DNA of 64,000 nt from Rhizomys pruinosus (GCA_009823505.1 VZQC01000258.1:1861316-1925315), one strand, 5' to 3'. Positions 43,389-54,789 are shown, counted from the stretch's first letter. A program made the numbers and translations. Notes: generated by a model not told the origin, from the letters alone.

Positions 43389-43530
43389 TCTTTTTGAGTC
43401 AGGGTCTTCCTGAAGCCCCAGCTGGCCTGAAACTCACTAAATAGACCAGGCTGGCTTCCATCTCACAGAGATCTCCCTGCCTCTGCCTCTCAAGTGCTGG
43501 GATTAAAGGTGTGCACCACCACAGCCAGCC
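43350..43530 (-). mobile_element. B1 SINE with (GTTTT)n tail
   Basis: Reverse B1 after a (GTTTT)n run. Confidence 0.9.
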
Positions 43531-43889
43531 TAGAGTATGTCCAACAAGGGAAATTTACTCAGCCCTTGTTACCTGGGGTTAGTTACATCAACATCGACAT
43601 CAACACAACTGGATTTACTCGTCAGTTCCAGCCCAGCACTACAGAGGTCAAACTACAGGATGGCCCAAAGAACAAAAGATCTGTTTACAATAAATTATGT
43701 CATTAACATAAACTGTTTGGCAATGGCCCTGTGCACCAGGCATAAAGATATCCTTTTCAGGCACTCTACTGAAAAAGTTTATTAGTTACCTCACAAGAGC
43801 CAACCCAGGGTCAGTCCCACATTTGGAATGTACAACCTGAGTTAATTCTGCAGATGGCTCTGCAGTTATAAGCACTGGCTGCACTTGTT
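43531..43889. other. No clear feature
   Basis: A short B2/B3-like head fragment (cagatggctctgcagttata) lies at 43847-43888; the rest is unassigned. Confidence 0.45.
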
Positions 43890-44655
43890 AAAATATTTGG
43901 ATTGTGAGTTTGCTACATTATTCTGTTTGTATCATTTAAAATATACCATAATACCATGGGTTCAAAAGTGGCTCAAGTATTTTGGGGTACCAACCATATT
44001 CTGATTGGGTTTAAGGCCTGCACCACAGGAAGAAACACATGCCTAGTACTCTAAATCTGTGATCACACAGCTGGAGAGCCTGTAGGACCAGGAATTAATC
44101 TACTACTATTATTTTATTAAATGGATATAGTATATCAAACTGCCTTCTAAAGGCATATATCTTTATCCATAAATTAGTGCAGCTCTCAGACCTCATCAGA
44201 GAAGTTTCTTTGTACGGTGGACAGTAGTTAATACTGAATCTCACAACTGGTCAAAGTGCAGAGAATACATGTCTTTGTAGTTCTTAAATGGGACATACCC
44301 TCCCCCTAAGGCTCAGAGAACATTACAGAATAGGGGACAGACAAACCGTAAGAGCCAGAAATCAGGGAGAACTGGAGCAAAATGGTGTCTCCTGGACATT
44401 ACAGGACCACAGCACTCATGTTCTTCAAACAGCTGTGGTTGCCTGCACAGGACCGGCACAAAATCAAGACAGTCGGCATTTTAGCATGGACTGGCTACCT
44501 TTAGCTGAGGAGCTGTTGACAGTAGAAGACTGCTAAGGGAGAGAGTGGGTTTTCTTCAATAGTATATTCGCTGGGAAGTCGACCATGCTCTGGTGGATGG
44601 CCGCAGACCCACAAGCACATGGGCAGCACAAACTTGACAGAAGGGGCATTTTAAA
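43890..44655 (+). mobile_element. Lx-like L1 3' region
   Basis: Homologous to 8900-9560 (aactggtcaaagtgcagaga, gtggttgcctgcacaggacc). The element resumes at 45416 after three SINE insertions. Confidence 0.6.
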
Positions 44656-44659
44656 AGAA

Positions 44660-44898
44660 TTGGTTATTTTTTGTTTTTATTTTATTTTATTTGTTTTCGT
44701 ATGTGTATGAATGTACTGTCTGCATGTAGATCTGTGCACTCATGTCATGCAATGCCACGGAGGTCAGAAGAGGGCATCAGATTCCCCTGAAACTGGAGTT
44801 AAAGATGGTTCTCAGATGCCATGTGGGTATTGGGGATTGAACCTGGGTCTTTTGCAAGAGCAGTCAGTGCTCTTAACTGCTAGGCCATCTCTCCAGCC
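44660..44898 (-). mobile_element. B2-family SINE
   Basis: Reverse full-length copy without the internal duplication; inserted in the Lx-like L1. Confidence 0.92.
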
Positions 44899-44936
44899 CT
44901 ATTTTTTAAATTTTTTTTAAAAAAATGAGATGGGGA

Positions 44937-45178
44937 GGCTGGAGAGATGGCCTGGCGGTTAAGAGCGCCGACCGCTCTTGCAGAAGACCCAGGTTCGATC
45001 CCCAGCACCCACATGGCGGCCGAGAACCGTCTGAAACTCCAATTCCAGGAGAACTCCAGTTCCAGGGGAATCCAACACCCTCCTCTGACCTCCGCGGCAT
45101 TGCACGACACGGGTGCACAGACCTGCATGCAGACAGTACATTCATACACATGCAGAAATAAATAAAATTTAAAAAATT
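44937..45178 (+). mobile_element. B2-family SINE, young subtype
   Basis: Near-consensus copy with the duplication. Near-identical 13-base flanks (aaaaaatgagatgg / aaaaaattgagatgg). Confidence 0.94.
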
Positions 45179-45193
45179 TATAAAAAATTGAGA

Positions 45194-45415
45194 TGGAGCT
45201 ACACAGATGGCTCTGCAGTTATGAGCACTGGCTGCTCTTGCAGATGACCCAGTTTCAATTCCCAGCACCCAGATGATGACAAACAACCGTCTACAACTCC
45301 AGTTCCAAGGGATCTGACACCCTCTCCTAACCTCCCCTCCCTGGGCACTGCAGAACATGGGTACACTTACGTGCCTGCAGACAATACACTCAAACACATT
45401 AAATAAAATATAATA
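45194..45415 (+). mobile_element. B3-like SINE
   Basis: acacagatggctctgcagtt head, ttcaattcccagcacccaga, ccaagggatctgacaccctc, and a cagacaatacactc tail side. Confidence 0.85.
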
Positions 45416-45571
45416 AAATATTCTTTAAATGAGGACATGAAGTTGGGAGGGATGAGGTAGATGAGGTGTGGTTTGGGAGGAGTTAGGGAGAGGCGTTGGG
45501 AGTAAATATAATCAAAATACATTGTATACATGTATGAAATTTTCAAAGAATCAATAAAATATTAAAAATTA
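45416..45571 (+). mobile_element. L1 3' terminus (continuation of 43890-44655)
   Basis: gaggacatgaagttgggagg, then aaaatacattgtatacatg and tcaataaaatattaaaa: the end of an Lx-like element separated from its body by nested SINEs. Confidence 0.65.
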
Positions 45572-45924
45572 AGTTGGCAGGATGCCAGACATTCCTCTGG
45601 TGGTGGGTTGACGGTGCGACAGAGTAGAGTATGGAGGACTTCCTGATGCTGGGCTGCAGTTTCTGTCTTCTCTGAATGACTACATTCCCCTTAGGCCCTC
45701 TTCTGAGGTCCCAGGTTATGCATAACAGAGGCGTTGCCTCTTATGCTGGGGACAGGGGAGTCCTCTGTTATGTGCAGATTCTGGTCTTGGGAAACTGATT
45801 CTCTGAAAGGACTCTGTCTCTCCTGGGGCTCAGCTGTGGTTCTCACATGTGGTTCAGGGTATCCAGGCCTTGATGTTGGAGCTCTTCCATTCCCAGGCAC
45901 CAAGAGATTTTCCATTATTTTTCT
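45572..45924. other. No recognisable feature
   Basis: GC-richer than its surroundings; frames of 76-89 codons on both strands overlap but show no family. Confidence 0.4.
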
Positions 45925-46871
45925 ATCAGACAGCAGCTGCACCAGAATTAAGGTTGACAATTGACAAATGGGACCTCATTAAACTCAAAAGCTTCTGTAC
46001 ATTAAAAAAATAAATAAAATCAAGGGCGTGAAGAGAAAACCCACAGAGTGGGAGGAAACCTTCAATGCAGGTACATCTGACAAAGCATTGATTTCGAGAA
46101 TATAGAAACTACTCAAAAAACAAGAAAGAAAACAAATGACCCACTCAATAGATGGAGCAAAGAGCTGAACAGAGACTTCACAAGTGAGGAATTAGAGGTG
46201 GCTGAGAAACATCTTAAGAAGTGTTTATTGTCGCTAATACTTAAGGAAATGCAAATTAAAACCACTTTAAGATATCATTTTACTCCAATAAGACTGGCTA
46301 GGATCAAGAAAACAAATGATACCAAGTGCTAGAGAGATTGTGGGGAAAGGGGAACACTCATCCACTGCTGGTGGGAATGTAAACTCATACAGCCACTAGG
46401 AAAAGCAGTGTGGAGAACCCTTGGAAGACTCAAAATGAGCTTACCACCTGACCCAGCCATACCACTCCTGGGTCTGTACCCACAAGACTCATCTTACTAC
46501 AGAGATACATGCACAGCCATGTTTATTGCAGCTCTCTTCACAAACAAGGAGCTGGAACCAACCCAAGTGCCCCTCAACTGATGAGTGGATAGAGAAAATG
46601 TGGTACATATACACAATGGAGTTCTATGAAGCAGAAAGAAAGATGACATCATGAGCTTTGCAGGTAAATGGATGGAGCTAGAAGATATCATGCTGAGTTA
46701 AGTAACACAGTCCCAGAAAAACAAACGACAAATGCTATCCCTCATCTGTGGATGCTAGCACCAATTACCTAATTGTATGGCAAACTGAGCAACATCAATG
46801 TGATCTGAAAACAACTGTGCTCTTATGTTGTAGAATCTCTTAAAAAATAAAGAAATAAAGAAAAAAAAAAG
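45925..46871 (+). mobile_element. 5'-truncated L1: ORF2 end, 3' UTR, A-tail
   Basis: Starts at cagacagcagctgcaccaga of ORF2 and runs through the C-terminal region (HLKKC-, [14 protein letters not shown], WREC-type wording, with stops) to the 3' UTR and a 46845-46871 A-rich tail. Frameshifted. Confidence 0.9.
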
Positions 46872-47086
46872 CCAGGCTCTACATTCTTGTGCACATGTCT
46901 TTATAACTGCACACACATATGTACATGTATGTAAACACAAATATTTTACCCTATAAATTTCTACCTTATATGACTGATTTTTATTTCATTTAATGCCTGG
47001 ATACTTGAATGATTTTCTTCCCTATTTTTTATTATGTGTGTTTTATGATTTTTAAAATTCTAATATTTAGCTAATTTTAATCAAAA
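46872..47086. other. Short unassigned interval
   Basis: AT-rich; nothing seen. Confidence 0.35.
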
Positions 47087-47480
47087 TATTTTTATTAATT
47101 AATTTATTTATATTTTAATCAAATCTAGACCCGTGTCTCCCCCATTCCCCCACCCCACCAGAGCTCATGCATTCTGCCAAACATGCTTTTCATGTCTTTC
47201 TCAGTCTTTCTCAATATTCTCCATGTGGAAGTTGACGGTATTGAGTGGAAGTTCACTGTTTCAGGCAGTTCTTCAATGCAATCCTTTCGGTTCTTTTTGT
47301 TGTTGGTGTTGTTGTTGTTTCCAATATGCATCACTCCCAACTGCTTTGGACGGAGGAAGGGGTTCCCTCATCTGTGGATGCTAATACCAAATCTCCCAAA
47401 TGAATGGTAAACTGAGAAATGTTAATGTTTTATATTCCTCATGATCTATAAACAACTGGGCTCTTATATTGTGAATCCCT
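47087..47480 (-). mobile_element. 5'-truncated L1: 3' UTR
   Basis: Homologous to 22607-22810 (tctagacccgtgtctccccc, gttgttggtgttgttgttgt, cctcatctgtggatgcta), T-rich left end. Confidence 0.88.
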
Positions 47481-47958
47481 TAACAGTTCTATAACTAAGC
47501 TACCATTATTTTCAGAGTTAGGATGTGTTGGTATATGGATGAAGGATATGTAATGCATACCTTTAGAGTAAGAGAAGATCAAAGAATGCAGGAAAAATAA
47601 AAAATAAATTACATTGTAGTCTTTCACATAACCCTGGACCTGTAACCACTACTAAAACAGTTGTCTGTATGGAAAAATAACTCCAACACCATTTACATGC
47701 AAATTTTTGAAGCACAATTGATTTTCATGTTAGGAAAACTAGGTCCTACTCTCCATCCGGGAAAGTACGGTGGAGTACTGGAAACTGAACCTTACTCTGC
47801 CTGACACTGCAGTTTGGCTGTTTCTGTGTCTTTAAGCCAAGGAACTAACTGTCCTTAAGCCTCAGTCTCCTTATCAATAAAATGGGAAAAGTAAAATCTC
47901 TCTCAGGGTTCAGTGTGATAATACTGATGCAGAGTTCACTTGTGACCTCAGGTTTTTC

Positions 47959-47959
<1 letters not shown>
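47481..47959. other. No recognisable feature
   Basis: Non-repetitive by eye. Confidence 0.4.
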
Positions 47960-47999
<40 letters not shown>

Positions 48000-48314
48000 G
48001 TGGTGGCGCATGCCTGTAATCCGAGCACTTTGGGGAGCAGAAGCAGGTAGATCTTTGTGAGTTAAGGGCAAGCCTGGTCCGACACAGCGAGTTCAAGTCC
48101 AGCCTGGTCTATAGAGTGAGTTTTACAGGACAGCTGGGGCTACAGGAGACCCGGTCGCAAAATACCCCCCACCCAAAAAAAAAGAGATAGGCTCTTGCAA
48201 TATCGCCCTACCTGGCCTACAGTTGGCTGCCAGGGGATCTCAAACCTGTCATGCTCTTTCTTCTTTCTGCTCCAACTCGAGACGGATCACAGACAGTGCC
48301 ACGGGCCTACAGCA

Positions 48315-48345
<31 letters not shown>

Positions 48346-48600
48346 CTTGGGCATGCTGGTACACGACGCTTTTAATCCCAGCACATGAATCTAGTTCCAT
48401 GCCAGCCAGGTCCACACAATAAGACCCTGTCGCAAAAAATAAGGGTCTGAACGGGTGGGTAAAATCTTTTAATCCAGCACTCAGGGGGCAGTGGCAAGGG
48501 GGATCTCTGTGAGTTCCAGGCCAGCCTGTTTCTACAGAGTTGTCCAGGCCACGTGGGGTTACAGTTTGAGACCAGTCCCAAAAGACCAAAAAATAAACAA
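47960..48600 (+). mobile_element. Pile of B1 SINEs, indel-rich
   Basis: A-run (47962-47996); B1 + at 47996-48180; a reversed diverged B1-like stretch at 48183-48313; an (AAAT)n run; B1 + fragments at 48344-48440 and 48443-48600. Many single-base indels compared with B1 elsewhere. Confidence 0.75.
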
Positions 48601-48611
48601 TAAAAAAAAAT

Positions 48612-48832
48612 AAGGTACTGATAGATGGCTCATAGGTTAAAAGCATTGACTGCTCTTTGGCAGAGGACCCAGTTCCAAATCCCAGCACCACATGGTGCTA
48701 ACAAAACGATAATACTCCAGTTCTGGGAATTCAAAACACCCTTTTTCTTACCTCCAAGGGGACTGCACCACAGTGGGTGTACTTACATACATGAAGGCAA
48801 ATACACCCACACATATAAAAAGTTAAATTAGA
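48612..48832 (+). mobile_element. B2/B3-family SINE
   Basis: tagatggctcataggttaaa head, aatcccagcaccacatggt, tactccagttctgggaattc; unusual indels. Confidence 0.8.
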
Positions 48833-48887
48833 AAAGTAGAATAAAACTTAAAATACCAAGTTGCTGTAACATCGGAATTACTACATC

Positions 48888-48957
48888 ACTAATCCTTTTA
48901 ACAATTCCTAAGGTATGTGCCACATTATATCCATTTTACAGAAATAAACTGAGGTAG
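48888..48957 (-). mobile_element. MIR fragment
   Basis: ccattttacagaaataaact gagg in reverse MIR context; an ancient mammal-wide SINE. Confidence 0.55.
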
Positions 48958-49060
48958 GCAATCTCTGTGAGTTTCAGGCCAGCCTGGTCTGCATTGTGTG
49001 TTCCAGGCCAGTCTGTCTACAGTGTGAGACCCTGCATCAAAAAGAACAACAACAAAAAGA
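48958..49060 (+). mobile_element. B1 SINE, 5'-truncated
   Basis: Starts gcaatctctgtgagtttcag and ends with an (AAC)n-like tail. Confidence 0.75.
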
Positions 49061-49129
49061 ACACAGGAACACAGACACACAAAATACAGATTAATCGTCC
49101 GCTCAACTGAGTTTTTTCTTTATCTTTCT

Positions 49130-49314
49130 TTTCTTTTTTTTTTTTCGTTCTTGAGACAGGTTCTCTCTTGAAGACCAGGTCTCTCTCTGTAGCTCCAGCT
49201 TTGGCCTGGAACTCCGATGTAGACCAGAGCTGGCCTGGAACTCACTTAGATTTGGCCCTGCCTCTCTGCCTCCGATTGCTGGGATTTGAAAGGTGGGCAC
49301 CACCAAACCTGGCT
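49130..49314 (-). mobile_element. B1 SINE
   Basis: Reverse B1 with extra bases (ctcttgaagaccaggt) and several indels. Confidence 0.85.
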
Positions 49315-49342
49315 TCAAATAGCGTTTTTTTTTAACAGTTCT

Positions 49343-49580
49343 TTTTTTATTTATTTTATTTTACTATTGTTTGTATTTATTTATGTGTATGAGTGACTGT
49401 CTGCCTGTAAGTTTTGCACAGGTGTTGTGCAATGCCGCGGAGGGTCGAAGAGGGTGTCAGATTCCCCTGGAACTGGAGTTAAGACTGTTCTCATCCGCCA
49501 TGTTAGGTGCTGGGGATCAAACCCTGGTTCCCTCGCAAGAGCAGTCAGCACTTTAACCGATAGGCCCATCTCCCATCCCC
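49343..49580 (-). mobile_element. B2-family SINE
   Basis: Reverse copy; single-base indels in otherwise well-conserved motifs (cctcgcaagagcagtcag, ggcccatctcccatcccc). Confidence 0.85.
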
Positions 49581-49602
49581 ATAAATAGCTTTTTAAAACT
49601 GA

Positions 49603-49752
49603 ACCAGGTGTTGGGAAGGTGGCACATGCCTTAATCCTAGCAACCCTTGGGAGGCAGAAGGCAGGCAGATCTTTGTGAGTTCAGGCCAGCCTGGTCTGAC
49701 AGGTGAGTTCCAGACAGCTGGGCCTACGGGGAGACGTTTCCCTTGAAACGAC

Positions 49753-49780
<28 letters not shown>
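49603..49780 (+). mobile_element. B1 SINE with long A-tail
   Basis: B1 with scattered extra bases; its A27 tail meets a T32 run (49749-49830). Confidence 0.85.
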
Positions 49781-49786
<6 letters not shown>

Positions 49787-49818
<32 letters not shown>

Positions 49819-50032
49819 TTTTTTCTTTAAATGTCTTTATTAATGTTGTGAGCCATCCGGCTTGCTAATTGGAGATTATTCAGTCTCTTTTACAATACAA
49901 TAATTGAATTTGGCTCTAAGCCATGATACACTATGACCCATTAAATTAGGCCCAAAGCAGTATTTCACCATTTCTTTATACTGGAGAAGCAGCTACGATT
50001 TCTCACAAGTACACTTAAAAGCTTTTCTTTTG
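49787..50032 (-). pseudogene. Putative retrocopy of a 3' UTR, source unknown
   Basis: On the minus strand about 200 bases end in cattaataaagacatttaaag and a 30-base A-tail; AATAAA lies about 15 bases before the tail. This is the shape of a polyadenylated RNA copied by L1. No coding part is left and the source transcript is not recognised. Confidence 0.45.
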
Positions 50033-50250
50033 AACTAGAGAGTTGGCTCAGCTGTTAAGAGCACTGGTTGCTTTTCCAGAATACCCAGGTTTGATTCCCA
50101 GCACCCACATGTTTTGAAGGAACAAGCAGCCGAACGCCAGTTCCAGGAGGTCGGACACCCACGGCGGCCGCGGCAGGCACGAATGACACAGGTGCAGTGA
50201 GACACGGCAAACAGACACGCATACACATAAAACTAAAATTAATAAGTAAA
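50033..50250 (+). mobile_element. B2/B3-family SINE, diverged
   Basis: agagagttggctcagctgtt head, tttgattcccagcacccaca, then a GC-rich altered centre (cggcggccgcgg) and a cagacacgcatacacat tail. Confidence 0.8.
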
Positions 50251-51060
50251 AGATTAAAATACTTTGCGTCTAGGTGACTTTCTTTTATGGGCCAAGGGGA
50301 GGCGGGGCACCCACGCAGAGAAGAGCAAAGACAAATTTTGGAGTTGGTTCTCTCCATCCATCTTTAACATAGCTTGTAGGGATTGGGGTCAAACTCAGGT
50401 GCCGCGCTCACTGGCCCTCTCTAAGAGTTTTGACTTTTGGACGAATGTAAAAGACAATTCAGCATAGCCGCACGCAGGCTGAGCACAGCCTTGGTTTTAA
50501 ATTTGCTGAAAAGTGAAATATGACAACAGCTGCCCAACCTCCAGACTAAACCGGAAAAACAGACCAAAAGACAAAGCTGTAGACTATCCCCAGCAACACT
50601 CCTTGTGCCTTCTGCAGATTGCACCTTGTCACTGCTCTTCATGTGACATTAAGGTATTAGGTACAGCACTGATTTAACCAAGAGGAAGCCTTTTGTAAGA
50701 CTATTAAGTTTATTTCCTTTTGTTTCACTTGTTTACAATACACAGTATCAGTACTACAATCTGGATGTTGAACATTTGCCACAGACAACTAAATCCATTA
50801 GAACAGTCCAGCCATGCCATCTCAGATGATTTACTCCCAGTTGGGCAAAACTGAGAGAATTATACTATAATCACAGTCTATTAGACTAGCCAGTTTGTTG
50901 TTCTAAGAACATTATTAAAGGCAGTGCTGGCAAAGCACCGATGCACTGAATTACAAATGCTTTTGTGCTCAGCCCTTATTAAATAACAAATTCACTCCTA
51001 ATGGCTCAAAGAACATTTGGTTGATAAGTGGAAATAGTCTTAAACTGAGATTAAATCGAA
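50251..51060 (-). other. Non-repetitive block, possible 3' UTR
   Basis: One of the longest repeat-free stretches. On the minus strand AATAAA at 50709-50714 closes an AT-rich stretch (50715-51040) that reads like a 3' UTR, but no coding exon is visible next to it. Confidence 0.3.
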
Positions 51061-51062
51061 AA

Positions 51063-51230
51063 TACTGCCAGGCAGAGTGGTACAAACCTGTAATCCCAGC
51101 ACCTGGGAAGTAGAGGCAGGGAGGAGCAGGAGGTCAAGGTCCCAAAAAAAAAAAGCTCTGTCTACATAGCAAATCTGAGCCAGCCTAGTGCTACAGGAGA
51201 CCTTGGCTAAAAATAAATAAATAAAATCAA
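51063..51230 (+). mobile_element. B1 SINE, diverged
   Basis: tgccaggcagagtggtacaa, atcccagcacctgggaagta, with an internal A11 insertion at about 51149-51159. Confidence 0.8.
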
Positions 51231-51274
51231 AGAGACAACGGGTGGTCCTAGAGATCATAAGAAAATAGCTATCA

Positions 51275-51520
51275 GGGGCTGGAGAGATGGCCTAGCAGTT
51301 AGCAGGCCAACTGCTCTTGCAGAGGACCCGTTGGTCGTCCCAGCACCCACATGGCGGCTGAGAACGCTCTGTACTCCAGTTCCAGGGGATTCCGGACACC
51401 CTCTTCTGACCGCCGCGGCATTGCACACAGGGGTGCACAAACCTACGTGCAAACAGTACATGCGATACACAGATAAAAATAAATAAAAAAAAAAACATTT
51501 AAAAAAAGTTTTTTAAAAAA
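51275..51520 (+). mobile_element. B2-family SINE
   Basis: gggctggagagatggcctag head and full-length body; small indels. Confidence 0.9.
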
Positions 51521-51619
51521 AGGACACAGCAACATAGCATATTTTCAGTATTAAATTTTATTTTAATGTGTGAATTTCTAGTTAGCAGGTGGGTTTCTAT
51601 AAGCCTACTAATCAACAAC

Positions 51620-51739
51620 TACAGGAAGGTACACAGGGCAGCACAGAACTATAATCTCAGCTACTCAGAAAGCTGAGGCTACTCAGAAAGCTGAGGCTGG
51701 AGGACAGCAAATTCAAGGCAAGCTGTGTATGTAAATGCA

Positions 51740-51775
<36 letters not shown>
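51620..51775 (+). mobile_element. Old B1/B4-like SINE with (CA)n
   Basis: cagcacagaactataatctc; the 19-base unit ctactcagaaagctgaggc is tandemly doubled; (CA)n at 51731-51774. Confidence 0.6.
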
Positions 51776-52349
51776 ACTAAAGGCTTATATGAGGATCACA
51801 CAATTAAGTTATGCTCTTTAGGAAAAATACAACTCTCCCTAGGGTACACACACTTCATCAACAGCTAGGTAGATGTGATGGAGATCAACTCTCCAGAAGT
51901 CTCCTAAATAGCTGAGCACACACATGATACCACTCCATTGTGCCATAATTTCTTTCTTTTTGGAACAGAAGAGAAGCGAGCTAGAGATGTTAAGGCATCA
52001 CTTACAGACAGCTAGTTTAAAATCCATTGCTCATGTCCTGAGCATTCTGTCTGTAGGACACTACACAGGTTATACTTCTTCAGGTGACACAAATATATAC
52101 ACTTAGGGAGCTTATGGCCTTGCAACACCATCAGGACCACTTGAATAACCACACGAATGAGTGCCCAAAAGGAGGTATAACTTACCACTACTGGGGTCAG
52201 TCACAGAATTTATACACTTGCTGAGGTCAGAGGGCTCAGTGTTTAAGCTAAGCTTTCAAGCATGGGTATGACTGCTGAAGGAATAGAGACATCGTAGATA
52301 CACGGAAGTGAGGAGCACTGGAGCTCATCCATGAAACTCTCAGGAGTCT
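51776..52349. other. No recognisable feature
   Basis: Non-repetitive by eye. Confidence 0.4.
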
Positions 52350-52560
52350 CTGGACTAGAGAGATAGATCATCACTTAAGAGCACTGGCTCTTCTTATAGA
52401 GGACCTGAGTTCAGTTCCCAGGACCCTCATGGAAGCTAACAATCATCCATAACTCTAGTTCTGGGGGATCCAACACCCTTTTCTGGCCTCTTCTGGCCTG
52501 CACACACATAGCACATTTATATACATGCACGCAAAACACTGGTACACATAAAAAGAGACA
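52350..52560 (+). mobile_element. B3-like SINE (old)
   Basis: actagagagatagatcatca head, ttcagttcccaggaccctca, ctggcctcttctggcctgca. Confidence 0.75.
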
Positions 52561-52562
52561 AG

Positions 52563-52795
52563 GGGGCGGGAGAGATGGCCTAGCAGTTAAGAGCACCGAC
52601 TTGCTTCTTGCAAGGACCCAGGTTCAATCCCCAGCACCCACATGGTGGCTGAGAACCATCTTTGACTCCAGTCCCAGGGGAATCCGATGCCCTCTTTTGA
52701 CCTCCAAGGCATTGCACGACATGGGTGCAGAGACCTGCATGCAGACAGTACATTCATACACTTAAAAAATAAAAAAATAATAATAATAATAAAAG
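52563..52795 (+). mobile_element. B2-family SINE
   Basis: gggagagatggcctagcagt head, full body with a single gactccagtcccagggg, AAT-rich tail. Confidence 0.92.
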
Positions 52796-52799
52796 ACAA

Positions 52800-53305
52800 A
52801 CAAAATCTCCTAGCAGTCTCAACAAACAAGTCCAGACTTCACAGGAGGGGCACAGGGTAGGCTAGGGTTAGCAGTGAATTCAGATTTGGGCTTCTCCTCT
52901 GCCAAAGGAATGTGCTTTAGACTCACTGTTAATTATGTCTGAGAATACATTTTCTCATTTTAAAAAATGAGAGCATTGCATTAGAACATCTCTGAGTCTA
53001 TTTACAACTCTCTAAGGCTAGCTATAGTTTGGCAGCATGTTTTTCTAAAAAGGGAGTGAATGTAAATATTTTAGGCTTTGTGGGCCATATGATCTCTGTC
53101 ACAACTTCTCAACTCTATCATTGTAAGTGTGAAAGCATCCATACAAAATCTGTAAATTAACAGACATGGCTATGGTAAGCAAAACAAAACAAAACAAATG
53201 ACAACAACAAAAAACCCTTATGGACACTTAAATATAAATTTTGTGTTATTTCATTGTCATGAAAATATCTTATTTTTTTCTGAAACATTAAAAACTATAA
53301 ATCCG
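52800..53305. other. No recognisable feature
   Basis: Non-repetitive; a short (AAAAC)n patch near 53180. Confidence 0.4.
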
Positions 53306-53530
53306 GAGGTGGTAATTATGGTGCACACCTGGAACCCTGGAACCTGAGGCTGAGATAGGGGAATGCCTAGAGTTTAAGGTCACCCAAAAATGTAAATACT
53401 ATTCTCAGCTCCTAGACAGTAGAAAATTTGGCAAGGCTCTAGTTTGCTGAATCTTATTCTCAACAGAGAAATGAGATCAGACAGTACATTCATGCACATA
53501 TGAAAATAAAATAAAGTTAAAAAATAATAA
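53306..53530 (+). mobile_element. Old B1-like fragment and B2 3' tail
   Basis: B1-like at 53306-53400 (attatggtgcacacctgg). At 53475-53530 only the B2 tail (cagacagtacattcatgcac + A-rich) is present, a strongly 5'-truncated B2. Confidence 0.6.
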
Positions 53531-53727
53531 TAAAGTTTCAGAGATGCAATAGAAAAGGCAATGTTAGAGATGATGTTTATTTATTTTTAGCTCCTTTGAC
53601 TCAGAGGACATTGCCAATTAGGAAAGAACATTTATCTGGTACACAAAGATACATCACTCCCCTGAGAATTATAAAATCCGTCTTGCTGGTTATGACTCAG
53701 AAATTTTATCTATCTTTCTTCCTCTGA

Positions 53728-53816
53728 TAGAAAGGAAGGAAGAAGGAAGGAAGGAAGGAACAAGGAAGGAAGGAAGGAAGGAAGGAAGGAAGGAAGGAAG
53801 GAGAAAGAAGAACGAA

Positions 53817-53856
<40 letters not shown>

Positions 53857-53865
53857 AAAGAAAGC
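53728..53865 (+). repeat. (GGAA)n-(GAAA)n compound microsatellite
   Basis: GGAA units to about 53801, then GAAA units; one near-continuous purine run. Confidence 0.97.
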
Positions 53866-54170
53866 CTGCAGTGCTGCACATGGGACAAGCTCAACATTAA
53901 AGTATCTAAGTACTATGAAAATACCCCACTTAATGAGGACTGCTAGACACTCAGAACTGGAATCGAGGTGGGGGTCAGGAGAGGTGGGAACACATGAACA
54001 CAAGTAGCTCTAACTTGTAAGATGGTTTGGTAAGAACCAGAGATTTACAGGAACACAGCAAAGAGATATTAATTTCAGCATAGCAGTCTGAGAGTAAGTG
54101 GCATGGGCTCATTCTAAACAAGAGAGGATTAATTCCAAATAATGATAATACTAGAAACAGGAACAGAAAG
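53866..54170. other. No recognisable feature
   Basis: Non-repetitive by eye. Confidence 0.35.
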
Positions 54171-54648
54171 GGGCTGGAGATGGCCACTGGTGAAGAACAC
54201 TGGCTGCTCTTGCAGAGGACCTGGGTTTGATTCCCAGCACCCATATGGCAGCTAACAACCATCTGTAACTCCAGTTCCAGAGAAGCCAAACACTTTTTTA
54301 ATAACTTTTTTAAATTTTTTATTTTGTATTTTTTTTTTTTTTTATTTTGTGTTTTGCCTGCATATAGGTGAGTGCTCTGCTATGCAGTGATATGAAGGTC
54401 AGAAGAGGGGTCAGATCCCCTGGAACTGGAGTTCTCCCTGATTGGAGTTTCAGACGGTTCTCAGCCACCATGTGGGTGCTGGGGGTCGAAACTGGGTCCT
54501 CTGCAAGAGCAGTAGGTACTCTTAACCACTAGGTCATCTCTCCAGCCCAAGAATCCAACACTTTCTTCTGACCTCTGAGAGCACTGAATGACACAGTTGC
54601 ACTTACATACATGCAGAAGCACACTCATACACATAAAAAAATAAATAA
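54171..54648 (+). mobile_element. B2/B3 SINE split by another SINE
   Basis: The 5' half (54171-54296) and 3' half (54550-54648, from aatccaacactttcttctga) belong to one plus-strand element, interrupted by a minus-strand B2. Confidence 0.85.
54297..54549 (-). mobile_element. B2-family SINE nested in a B2/B3 SINE
   Basis: Reverse copy with the internal duplication. Flanking ccaaacacttt / tccaacacttt is the target repeat. Confidence 0.88.
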
Positions 54649-54656
54649 TTTTTTAA

Positions 54657-54760
54657 AATATGGAATGCTTCACAAATTTGCATGTCATCCTTGCACAGGG
54701 GCCATGCTAATCTTCTCTGTATCATCCCAATTTTAGTATATGTGCTGCAAGCAAGCATAA
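54657..54760 (-). pseudogene. U6 snRNA pseudogene
   Basis: Reverse complement of U6 over almost its full length (gatacagagaagattagcat), with several substitutions and no upstream U6 promoter visible. Confidence 0.88.
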
Positions 54761-54789
54761 ATAAAAAGTTTTTAATATTTTATTTATTT

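Noticed and set aside
53690..54003. Open frames of 63-97 codons on the minus strand
   Set aside because: Translated GGAA/GAAA microsatellite.
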